A stretch of DNA of 36,285 nt from Planctomycetota bacterium (GTDB lineage Bacteria > Planctomycetota > UBA8108 > SXIK01). Under the pieces are notes generated by a model that worked only from the letters and a program-made list of their open reading frames with translations, ran no database searches and had not been told where the DNA came from. Below are positions 1-10,581 of the stretch, piece by piece. Both the position numbers and the translations under genes were made by a program. The stretch covers positions 1 to 36,285 of the forward strand of contig JACQVW010000765.1 in assembly GCA_016209535.1 (NCBI GenBank), read 5' to 3'. How positions within the stretch are numbered: the stretch's first letter is position 1; each line of letters opens with the position of its first letter.

Positions 1-1
1 G

Positions 2-3486
<3,485 letters not shown>

Positions 3487-3490
<4 letters not shown>

Positions 3491-4491
3491 GCCAGAACCG
3501 TCCGGACCTCTCCACGACGTACATGGGGCTCGAGCTCAAGAGCCCCATCGTGCCCTCCTCGGGCCCCCTGTCGCGCGAGGTGAGCACGGTGCGGGCCCTC
3601 GAGGACGGCGGCGCGGCCGCCATCGTGGTCTACTCCCTCTTCGAGGAGCAGATCCGGCACGAGGAGCGGGAGCTCGCGCACTTCCTCGAGCACGGGACCG
3701 AGAGCTACGCCGAGGCGCTCAGCTACTTCCCGCGGGCCGAGGAGTACGCCGTCGGCCCCGAGGAGTACCTGGAGCACATCCGGCACCTGAAGGAGGCCGT
3801 CGACATCCCCGTGATCGGGAGCTTGAACGGCGCCACGACGGGCGGGTGGATCGACTACGCGAGGAGGATCGAGGAGGCCGGGGCCGACGCCCTCGAGCTG
3901 AACGTCTACTACATCCCCACGGACGCGCACCTCGACTCCTGGAAGGTGGAGGAGCTGTACCTCGAGATCCTCCGGGCCGTGAAGTCGAAGGTCCGGATCC
4001 CCGTGGCCATGAAGCTGAGCCCGTACTTCACGGCCCTGGCGGCCATGGCGCGCCGCCTCGACGAGAGCGGCGCGGACGCGCTGGTCCTCTTCAACCGGTT
4101 CTACCAGCCCGACATCGACCTCGAGAGCCTCGAGGTCTACCCCAACTTGCGCCTCTCGACGCCCTTCGCCATGCGGCTCCCCTTGCGGTGGATCGCGATC
4201 CTCCGCGGGAGGCTCAACGCGAGCCTCGCGGCCTCGAGCGGGATCGACACGCCCCAGGACGTGGTCAAGATGCTCATGGCGGGGGCCGACGTGACCATGG
4301 TCTGCTCCACCCTCCTCCGCCACGGCCCCGGGCGCGCCGCCTTCCTCGTCCAGGGCCTCAGGGCCTGGATGGAGGAGCACGGCTACGAGTCCGTGGCCCT
4401 CATGAAGGGCAGCATGAGCCACGCCTCCTGCAGCGACCCGTCGGCCTTCGAGCGGGCGAACTACATGAAGGCGCTGAACAGCTACAGGTAG
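3487..4491 (+). CDS. Dihydroorotate dehydrogenase-like FMN protein paired with nifJ
   Basis: 334-residue TIM-barrel flavoprotein of the dihydroorotate dehydrogenase superfamily. The ATG overlaps the nifJ stop by 4 bases (ATGA). The N-terminus TTYMGLELKSPIVPSSGPLS matches the family opening, followed by IPVIGSLNG, a Lys-containing VAMKLSPYF strand, and the C-terminal phosphate-binding region SGIDTPQDVVKMLMAGADVTMVCSTLL. The loop that in true orotate enzymes reads NxSCPN is here ELNVYYIPTD, so the substrate is probably not dihydroorotate. This type of gene is often found beside nifJ, and the coupling here suggests it works with that electron-transfer system rather than in pyrimidine synthesis. 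The longer ORF in the track (from 1885) is only an open frame running through nifJ. Family is clear; substrate unknown. Confidence 0.92.
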
Positions 4492-4512
4492 CGGAGGTTA
4501 GACCCGGGTCGA

Positions 4513-4836
4513 TCACAGCCGAGGCCGTCCGCGACTGTCCGTAGTCCGCATGGTGGTCCGGCATGGCCTCAAAAGCGCTGCGGCTATAAGTCCGGACATC
4601 GCGAGACCTGATCGCGTACGCTTGTGGGCGAAACCGACCAGCGTGTTTCTGTCGTGGGAGAGGACTACTCGGCCGTTCAGTGCCGCCCAGGCCAGGACTT
4701 CCGGATCCTTGGCCCGGGCGAGGCCGACGTCCCGGGCGAGGACGACATCGAGCGTGAGACCCTCCCGGCCGGCTCTGCGTTGCAAGGCGCGGAGGATATC
4801 CTCATCGAAGCAGTGGTCGGCGAGGAGGCGGATCAT
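4513..4836 (-). CDS. DUF5615 PIN-like toxin candidate
   Basis: 107-residue protein resembling the DUF5615 (Mut7-C/PIN-like) family, thought to act as ribonuclease toxins paired with DUF433 antitoxins. Visible family signatures are the start MIRLLADHCFDEDILRAL, with the first acidic residue, the central DVGLARAKDPEVLAWAALNGRVVLSHDRNTL and the following FAHKRTRSGLAMSGLI. After SGLIAAA the sequence turns to LLRPCRTTMRTTDSRGRPRL, which does not look like the usual hydrophobic and acidic C-terminus, so a late frameshift or degeneration is possible. The start codon overlaps the end of the upstream DUF433 gene (ATGA, 4833-4836). Its 3' end faces the nifJ operon convergently with a gap of about 20 bases. 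Confidence 0.8.
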   Translation of the reverse strand: MIRLLADHCFDEDILRALQRRAGREGLTLDVVLARDVGLARAKDPEVLAWAALNGRVVLSHDRNTLVGFAHKRTRSGLAMSGLIAAALLRPCRTTMRTTDSRGRPRL

Positions 4837-5180
4837 GCCCCGCCGCCGCTCAGGCCTCGATCTCTCTTCATCCTCAGGAGCCGTTCGCGGAAGCGCTTGG
4901 TGGGCGCCTCACGTTGGATGTCGGCCCGGAGCTTGTCGGCCGCTGCGCGGCGCGTCTCGAGGTAAGACAGCACCTCGGCCTCGTGCCGCAGGGAGTAGCC
5001 GATGACCGCGTACACGTCGCCGAGCGCGAGCTCCCCGAACTTCTGCACGATTTGCTCGGGCGTGGCGCCTTGGTCGTAGGCAGCCATGACGACGTCAAGG
5101 GTGACCTGAGTCTCGCCGACGCGGAGCGTTCCATCATCGTCCACCCGGAGCGGCACCTGTTCGGTCTTCTGGGGCTTCAA
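4833..5180 (-). CDS. DUF433 domain antitoxin candidate
   Basis: 115-residue protein with a DUF433-type winged-helix region: TLRVGETQVTLDVVMAAYDQGATPEQIVQKFGELALGDVYAVIGYSL, followed by a basic helical C-terminus (ETRRAAADKLRADIQRE). DUF433 proteins are the usual upstream partner of DUF5615 toxins, probably DNA-binding antitoxins that repress their own operon. The chosen start is TTG at 5180, preceded by GAGG six bases upstream; no better ATG or GTG gives the LKPQKTEQVPLRVD N-terminus. The stop overlaps the toxin start by 4 bases. The pair points away from the beta-helix gene, separated from it by about 110 bases. Confidence 0.82.
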   Translation of the reverse strand: MKPQKTEQVPLRVDDDGTLRVGETQVTLDVVMAAYDQGATPEQIVQKFGELALGDVYAVIGYSLRHEAEVLSYLETRRAAADKLRADIQREAPTKRFRERLLRMKRDRGLSGGGA

Positions 5181-5290
5181 GTCGGGCCTCGGTGTCTCCT
5201 GTTACAAAGGATACTACGGAGCGGTGTGAACGCGAACCCGACAGGGGCGCCAAGGGCGATCGGCGCTCCCCTCAGCGCATCCCTGCGGAA

Positions 5291-8143
5291 TCACATTCGC
5301 CCGCAGGAGAGCGCATCCGCCGTCGGGTCCGCCCCGGGCTCCGGGAAGGGCGCCGGGATCACGGGGCCCGATCGGAAGAGGTAGTTGAGGATGTGGACCG
5401 CGTCGGTGAGGACGAGCGTGCCCGAGTCGTCGGCGTCGGCGGCGTCCTCGCAGTCCGTCGCGGCCCCGGCGAAGAGGATGAAGAGGGCCTTCACGGCGTC
5501 CGAGATGTCCACGCTCCCGTCGCCGTTCGCATCGCCGCGCACGAAGGCCGGGGCGGGCGCCACCGGCAGCTTGTTCCCGATCAGCTCGAGCTCGAAGCTC
5601 ATGTCCGAGCTCGTGGCGTTCGCCTGGTGCACCTCGACGGCCACGACGTTCGTGCCGGCGACGAGGCCGCTCGCGGGCAAGTCGGCCGGGAAGAACGCCG
5701 TCTCGGAGGTGCTCGACGACGAGGCGGGCGTCGAGTAGCTCACGGGGCCCGACGGCATGTTGCTCCGGAAGACCTCGGCGCCGTTCAAGTAGACGACGGC
5801 GCCGTCGTCGCGGCGGAGGTTGATCCGGAGGCTCCGGAAGAGCCCCGGCTCGGCCACCTCGAACCTCCGGCGGAAGTAGGCCGCCATGTAGCGGTCGTCC
5901 GAGGGGCCGCCGTCGATGGGCGTCTCCTGGTCGTCGCCGAAGCCCAGCTCCGCAGGGCCCTGCTTCCAGGAGGCGTCGTTGAAGCCGATGTCCTTCCAGC
6001 CGGCGCCGGGGTCCCTTCCGAGGTCGAAGTATCGCCAGACGGAGCCCGTCGCGATCAGGACCTCGGGTACCGTGCGGACGAACGTGACCTCGTCGAGACC
6101 CGTGATGGCCGCGTTGATCGGGCTCCGGAGGCGGACCCGGACGATGTCGTGGCCAGCGAAGCCCGCCGGATCGAGCGGGACCCTCTTCACCGTCTCCCCC
6201 TGGGCGAACGAGAGCGTCCCGCCGGGGAGCGGGCCGTCCTCCGAGACCACGTCGTACCGGACGCTCACGGGGACCGTGGTGAACGTGCTCAGCCGCACGG
6301 GGACGCCCTTCGAGGCTTCGGCGATGTCGAGCTCGTCCCGGCGGAGGGCGATGGCCACCCCCACCTGCGTCGCCGGCGTGGGCAGGAACGGCACGAGGCG
6401 CGCCGCGTCGGCCGCGGGCTGCCAGACCAAGTTGCTCGGGTGGTTGGGGTCGGCGGCCGTCAGCAGGTTCGAGCGGATGTCCATCTGCGAAGTGTGCTCG
6501 GCCCAGTCGTCCCAGTTGCGCCCCCAGACGTCGCGGCGGTTGTAGAGCAGGAGGGAATCCGTCACCCGCAGGAACCCGTTGTAGTCCCAGTCGTAGTTGT
6601 CGCCGAAGCGGGCGCCCGAGAGGTTCGCCGTCGCGAGGATGCGCTGGGCCGTGACCTTCGGGTCCCCGAAGCCGCACTCGATCCCCTGGCCGTTGTTGAT
6701 GGACACCGTGTCCCGGACGGTGGGGACCCGCTCTCCGTCGTCGTCGGACCAGGCCATGCCCTCGTGGAAGCAGGACTCGAACCAACAGCCGGTGACCGCC
6801 ACGAGCCCGCCGTCGCCCGAGCCCGAGTCGATGCCGTCGTCGCCGGCCCAGCCCACGAGGCAGTCCTCGAGCGAGTGCGAGCCCCCCGTCAGGTAGAGCC
6901 CGTCGTTGTCGTCGTCGGCGAACGGGGCGCCGTCGTAGGGGAACTCGATCAAGGCGCAGCCCCTGAGCGTGACCGAGCCGTCGTTGTGCTGGCCCGTGGT
7001 GATGCAGCGCTGGACGAGGCAGCGCGTCATGGTCAGGAACGAGCCCTCGCCGTGGGTCGCCTGACCCGCGTTGTCGATCAAGTAGCAGTCGGTGAGCTCG
7101 GCGCGCGCGCCGCCCCCGAGGTAGATGAGCGGCTGCTCGTCCTTGTGGCTGCTCCCGCTCCCGGGATTGTTGCCGAACCAGTCCGGGTCGGCGCCGCTCC
7201 CCGTGAGGATCGCGCCCGTCATGTTGAGCCGCGAGGCCGCCGTCCTGAGGACGATCCCGCCCCAGGGCGAACCGGCGCTCGCGGGGAGGAAGACCACGGG
7301 CCGCTCGCGCGTGCCGTTCACGACGAAGGAGCCCTCCACCGTGACCTCGACGCCCGCGGCGAGCTGGACGACGCTCCCCGCGCCCACCGTGAGCGTCGCG
7401 CCCGCGGCCACCGTCAACCCCGAGGTCACGCGGACCCGGGCGTCCTCGCCCCAGTCCGTCGAGGCGCTCACCGTGCCCGAGCGGGACGCCCAGGCCGTCG
7501 AGGCCTCGATCGCGACCTGCCTGGGCGCCGTGAGGGGCCCTGCGGATGCCGTGTAGTCGATCGTCCCCGCGCTCGCTGCGGCCGGGAGGCGCCCGGACCC
7601 GACGCCCCGGCGGAGCTGGATCGCGAGCCCCGGGTATTCCGGCGCCGTCAGGCGACCGTTCGCCCCCACGCGGCCCCCTCCCGCGTCCTCGAGGAGGCCG
7701 ACGACGGGGATCTGGAGCCCCTGGGGGTAGCGGGGCGGGACCACGACCGCGAGCCGAGCCCCGGCGAATTCGGCCGGCGCCGAGTCCACGGCGGGGTAGG
7801 GGACCCAGGGCGGGAGACCCCACTCGGAGTTCCGCCGCTCGCTCGAGCGGATGATGAACTGGAGGAGGAGCGTCTCCTCGGCCCCCGTGGTCCGGAGCTT
7901 CCGCCTCACGAGGAGCTCGTAGTAGTCGGCCCCCGCCACGGTGACGCTCTGGCCCGTCGCGACGGGGCTGCCGTTCAGCTCGGCCGTGGTGTCGTACCCG
8001 GCGGCCGTGGCCACCGTGAAGGTGACCTGGTCCACGTAGACGGTCTCGTCGGTGAGGCCGCTGACGTCAATCTGCGCCTCGGCGAGGGCCGGGGCGAGGA
8101 GGGAGGAGAGGACGAGAGCCAGCAAGCAGCGTTGGGGAATCAC
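5291..8143 (-). CDS. Secreted right-handed beta-helix protein with dockerin-like C-terminus
   Basis: 950 residues starting at GTG 8143 with a Sec signal peptide (CLLALVLSSLLAPALAEAQ). The middle (about 220-560) has repeated short strands with TLTVGAGSVVQLAAGVEVTVEGS and lists of DCYLIDNAG-like turns, typical of right-handed parallel beta-helix (pectate-lyase-like) folds. Next come a Calx-beta-like segment and a jelly-roll-like module opening with WRYFDLGRDPGAGWKDIGFNDASW. The C-terminus carries two dockerin/EF-hand-like calcium loops, GDANGDGSVDISDAV and DADDSGTLVLTDAV, and ends PFPEPGADPTADALSCG, closely resembling the tail of the 10.6 kb gene. It is probably extracellular or surface-attached and binds or cleaves polysaccharide, but no catalytic residues could be assigned. 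The 1024-aa plus-strand ORF over it is an antisense shadow. Confidence 0.9.
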   Translation of the reverse strand: MIPQRCLLALVLSSLLAPALAEAQIDVSGLTDETVYVDQVTFTVATAAGYDTTAELNGSPVATGQSVTVAGADYYELLVRRKLRTTGAEETLLLQFIIRSSERRNSEWGLPPWVPYPAVDSAPAEFAGARLAVVVPPRYPQGLQIPVVGLLEDAGGGRVGANGRLTAPEYPGLAIQLRRGVGSGRLPAAASAGTIDYTASAGPLTAPRQVAIEASTAWASRSGTVSASTDWGEDARVRVTSGLTVAAGATLTVGAGSVVQLAAGVEVTVEGSFVVNGTRERPVVFLPASAGSPWGGIVLRTAASRLNMTGAILTGSGADPDWFGNNPGSGSSHKDEQPLIYLGGGARAELTDCYLIDNAGQATHGEGSFLTMTRCLVQRCITTGQHNDGSVTLRGCALIEFPYDGAPFADDDNDGLYLTGGSHSLEDCLVGWAGDDGIDSGSGDGGLVAVTGCWFESCFHEGMAWSDDDGERVPTVRDTVSINNGQGIECGFGDPKVTAQRILATANLSGARFGDNYDWDYNGFLRVTDSLLLYNRRDVWGRNWDDWAEHTSQMDIRSNLLTAADPNHPSNLVWQPAADAARLVPFLPTPATQVGVAIALRRDELDIAEASKGVPVRLSTFTTVPVSVRYDVVSEDGPLPGGTLSFAQGETVKRVPLDPAGFAGHDIVRVRLRSPINAAITGLDEVTFVRTVPEVLIATGSVWRYFDLGRDPGAGWKDIGFNDASWKQGPAELGFGDDQETPIDGGPSDDRYMAAYFRRRFEVAEPGLFRSLRINLRRDDGAVVYLNGAEVFRSNMPSGPVSYSTPASSSSTSETAFFPADLPASGLVAGTNVVAVEVHQANATSSDMSFELELIGNKLPVAPAPAFVRGDANGDGSVDISDAVKALFILFAGAATDCEDAADADDSGTLVLTDAVHILNYLFRSGPVIPAPFPEPGADPTADALSCGRM

Positions 8144-8307
8144 GGGTGGGATCCTGCGGACGGAGTGCGGTTCTCGGTTTTCCGACAGAGCGGGTCTCCG
8201 CCATCGTCCCGTTGGGAGCGGGGCCTGTCAACGTCGGCCCCAGGTCACGTCGGGCCCAGAGCCTGAGCGCCCTCAGGTCACGCCGGCCATTCTCGCGCCG
8301 GCCCGGC

Positions 8308-9609
8308 TCAGGACAGCGCCCAGGGCTTCCGGAAGTCCACCGACTTCAAGCGCTTCTCGGCTTCGGAGTCGCCGATGACCCTCTCCTCCTTGGGGTCCCA
8401 GCGGATCGCGCGGCCGCCGAGGGACTCGCTCAGGAGCCCGAGGTGGCCCGGCGTGATCGAGCGGTGGGCCACCTCGGCGGGGCAGATGGTGGGCTTGCGC
8501 GACCGCACGCAGGCGAGGAAGTTCCCGCGGTGGTCGTTCGACTCGTAGGCCTTCTTGGGCCCGGGGTCGTGCTCCTTCTTCACCCACGCGGGGTCCGACG
8601 CCTCGAGCCTCCCGCGGTCGACGTGGACCCACCCGGCCTCGCCGATCCACTTGCAGCCCATGGGGTGCCTGTTCGAGATGCTCGAGGTGACGCCGTCGTC
8701 GAACGTGCAGAGCACCTCGTAGTTCCAGGCTGAGTTCCAGACCGTGCGGTCCTCGGGGTACTCGAAACCGGCGGCCTTGACCTCGATCGGACCGCTCTCG
8801 TCCCTCCCGAGGCCCCAGTGCGCGATGTCGTTGTGGTGCCCGATCCAGTCCATGAGCTGCCCTCCGCCGTACGAGAGGTGCCAGCGCCAGTTCCAGTGGA
8901 GGCGGGCGGGGACGTAGGCGAGCTTGGGCGACGGGCCGCACCAGAAGTCGTAGTCGACGTGGGGCGGCGGGTCCTGGGGCTTCGTGTCGCCCTCGGCCTT
9001 CTTGTGGCCCGTCGGAAGCCCGACCTCGACCCGCTTGACCTTTCCGATCTTGCCGTTCGTGACGAGCTCGACGGCGCGCCGGAAGCCCCACTCCGAGCGC
9101 TGCTGGCTCCCGACCTGGAGGATGCGGCCGTGCTGCTTCACCGCGGCGACGAGCGCCTGCCCCTCGGCGAAGGTGTGCGTCACCGGCTTCTCGCAGTAGA
9201 CGTCCTTCTTGGCCCGCACGGCGGCGATGGCGCAGAGCGCGTGCCAGTGGTCGGGCGTCGCGACCACCACGGCGTCGATGTCCGCTCGAGCGAGGAGCTC
9301 GCGGAAGTCGGAGTACTTCTTGCAGTCGTTGTTCGCGTAGTGCTTGTTGACGTTTGCGGCCGCCTCCTCGAGGTGCTTCACGTCGACGTCGCAGACGGCC
9401 ACCACCTGGCAGTCCTTCTGGCCCATGAACGCGCGGGCGTTCCCGCTCCCCATGCCGCCCAGGCCGATGACGCCCATCACGATGCGGTCGCTCGGCGGCG
9501 CGGCGCCGCCCAGACCGAGGACGCTCGAGGGGACGACGTAGGGCGCCGCGAGCGCGCCGGCGGCGGCGCCGAGGAACCTGCGGCGGGAGACGGCTCTCTT
9601 CTCGTTCAT
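8308..9609 (-). CDS. Tat-exported Gfo/Idh/MocA family oxidoreductase
   Basis: 433-residue NAD(P)-dependent oxidoreductase of the Gfo/Idh/MocA family, acting on sugars or sugar derivatives. The start is taken at MNEKRAVSRRRFLG (ATG 9609) because GGAGAG lies seven bases upstream; the longer track ORF starts inside a tandem repeat. The N-terminus is a twin-arginine signal (SRRRFLGAAAGALAAPYVVPSS), so the protein folds with cofactor before export. The Rossmann fold shows VIGLGGMGSGNARAF, then VVVATPDHWHA and the hallmark CEKPVTHT. The C-terminal half has GGGQLMDWIGHHNDIAHWGLG, typical of the planctomycete-expanded subfamily. It may act on periplasmic sugars released by the neighbouring secreted proteins; the substrate cannot be told. 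Confidence 0.96.
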   Translation of the reverse strand: MNEKRAVSRRRFLGAAAGALAAPYVVPSSVLGLGGAAPPSDRIVMGVIGLGGMGSGNARAFMGQKDCQVVAVCDVDVKHLEEAAANVNKHYANNDCKKYSDFRELLARADIDAVVVATPDHWHALCAIAAVRAKKDVYCEKPVTHTFAEGQALVAAVKQHGRILQVGSQQRSEWGFRRAVELVTNGKIGKVKRVEVGLPTGHKKAEGDTKPQDPPPHVDYDFWCGPSPKLAYVPARLHWNWRWHLSYGGGQLMDWIGHHNDIAHWGLGRDESGPIEVKAAGFEYPEDRTVWNSAWNYEVLCTFDDGVTSSISNRHPMGCKWIGEAGWVHVDRGRLEASDPAWVKKEHDPGPKKAYESNDHRGNFLACVRSRKPTICPAEVAHRSITPGHLGLLSESLGGRAIRWDPKEERVIGDSEAEKRLKSVDFRKPWALS

Positions 9610-9643
9610 GCTTCGACTCTCCGGTTGGGCCGGTTGGGGTTGC

Positions 9644-9695
9644 GGGGCAGGACCGTGGGATAACACCGTGGGGCAGGACCGTGGGATAACACCGT
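9644..9695. repeat. Perfect 26-bp tandem duplication
   Basis: The unit GGGGCAGGACCGTGGGATAA followed by CACCGT occurs twice head to tail with no mismatch (9644-9669 and 9670-9695), 35 bases upstream of the oxidoreductase start. It lies in the likely promoter/leader region of that minus-strand gene. The absence of any difference suggests a recent duplication or a slippage-prone site. Confidence 0.95.
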
Positions 9696-9860
9696 ACGGG
9701 ATGGATCACGGCCTCGTCAGGTCGCCCAAGATATCAGCCGGCACGCGCAACTTCCAGCGCGAGAGGCACCCGCGCCGCGATCTCCGGCGGGCTTTTTCTC
9801 CATTCCTTTGAGCTCGTCCACTCTATGGGGGCAATTGATGCCTGCATGGGATACACTGGG

Positions 9861-9877
9861 GCATACATCTTGTATGC
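9861..9877. promoter_or_regulatory. Palindromic operator candidate of the MazEF-like operon
   Basis: GCATACA-TCT-TGTATGC is a perfect inverted repeat with 7-bp arms and a 3-bp spacer, 13 bases before the antitoxin ATG. Ribbon-helix-helix and similar antitoxins repress their own operon through short palindromes like this. It is AT-richer than its surroundings, consistent with an overlap with the promoter, but no convincing -35/-10 pair could be fixed. Confidence 0.65.
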
Positions 9878-9890
9878 AAAGAGGTGTTGC

Positions 9891-10166
9891 ATGAAGAGCA
9901 CGAAGCGAACCGGTGGGACCGTGAGACGGAGCGTGGCCCTCCAAGGACGCTTGGTCGACGAAGCCATGAGGGCCGCGCCGCCCGACCTGGCGGGGAACTG
10001 GAACGGGATCGTCACCCTTGCCCTGCGTGAATTCGTGGCGCGGAAGAAGGAGCTAGAGTTCGAGGAGGCGATGGCGCAGATGGCGCGCGACCCCAGAATG
10101 AGGGCCGTCTCTGGCGAGATCTCCAAGGACTTCTTGGCGGCAGAAGAGGATGGCCTGGGGAGATGA
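9891..10166 (+). CDS. Antitoxin of MazEF-like pair, ribbon-helix-helix type
   Basis: 91-residue protein, start at ATG 9891 after GAGGTG with short spacing; the track ORF extends it upstream through the operator. It begins MKSTKRTGGTVRRSVALQGRLVDEAMRAA, a plausible ribbon-helix-helix DNA-binding segment, then WNGIVTLALREFVARKKELEFEEAMAQMA, an amphipathic helix leading to an acidic C-terminus (GEISKDFLAAEEDG) of the kind that wraps a toxin. Its stop overlaps the start of the downstream MazF-family toxin (ATGA at 10163-10166), as expected for a coupled antitoxin-toxin operon. Confidence 0.85.
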   Translation: MKSTKRTGGTVRRSVALQGRLVDEAMRAAPPDLAGNWNGIVTLALREFVARKKELEFEEAMAQMARDPRMRAVSGEISKDFLAAEEDGLGR

Positions 10167-10525
10167 TCAGCCGCGGCGAGATCTACTTCGTCCAGCGCAG
10201 TTCCACCCATGGGCGCGAGCAGTCTGGGCGCAGGCCCGTCCTGGTGGTTTCGGCGGATGCGATCAATCGGCAGCCTCTCGTCATCGCGGTGGTCGTGGGA
10301 ACCGACGCGAAGAACGTGCCCCGGGACTACCCCACCAACGTCCGGGTTACCGCCAGGGAGACGGGGCTACCGCTTGACACCGTGTTCCTGTGTTTCCAGA
10401 TCCGCTCGCTGGATCCCGCACGGTTCGTCGATCCACGGAGCGGACGGCCCGCGTTGGCGGGAATCATGCCGGCGCATCGCATGAAGGAAGTCGATGACGC
10501 GCTTCGCTTGACGCTTGCCCTGTGA
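10163..10525 (+). CDS. mazF: MazF/PemK-family endoribonuclease toxin
   Basis: 120-residue toxin of the MazF/PemK family, which cleaves mRNA at short sequence motifs. It shows the N-terminal MISRGEIYFV strand, the basic loop GREQSGRRPVLVVSADAINR containing the family's conserved Arg, VVVGTDAKNVPRDYPTNVRV, and the late GLPLDTVFLCFQIRSLDPARF strand with the conserved Thr/Ser and Arg. Length is normal, and the reading frame and motifs look intact. Translation is coupled to the antitoxin by the 4-base overlap. Downstream, 56 bases separate it from the convergent dockerin-like gene. Confidence 0.93.
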   Translation: MISRGEIYFVQRSSTHGREQSGRRPVLVVSADAINRQPLVIAVVVGTDAKNVPRDYPTNVRVTARETGLPLDTVFLCFQIRSLDPARFVDPRSGRPALAGIMPAHRMKEVDDALRLTLAL

Positions 10526-10581
10526 AGGCGGGGAATGCTCGCATGTCGATGGCTCGGCGCTCGGCAGCCCGGGCCGCCGGC

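Noticed and set aside
5192-8266. 1024-aa plus-strand ORF
   Set aside because: Antisense to the beta-helix gene; an Arg/Asp/Val/Glu-rich shadow with no domain, produced by third-position GC bias.
9734-10210. 158-aa minus-strand ORF over the MazEF antitoxin
   Set aside because: The plus strand has the ribosome site, operator and coupling to MazF.
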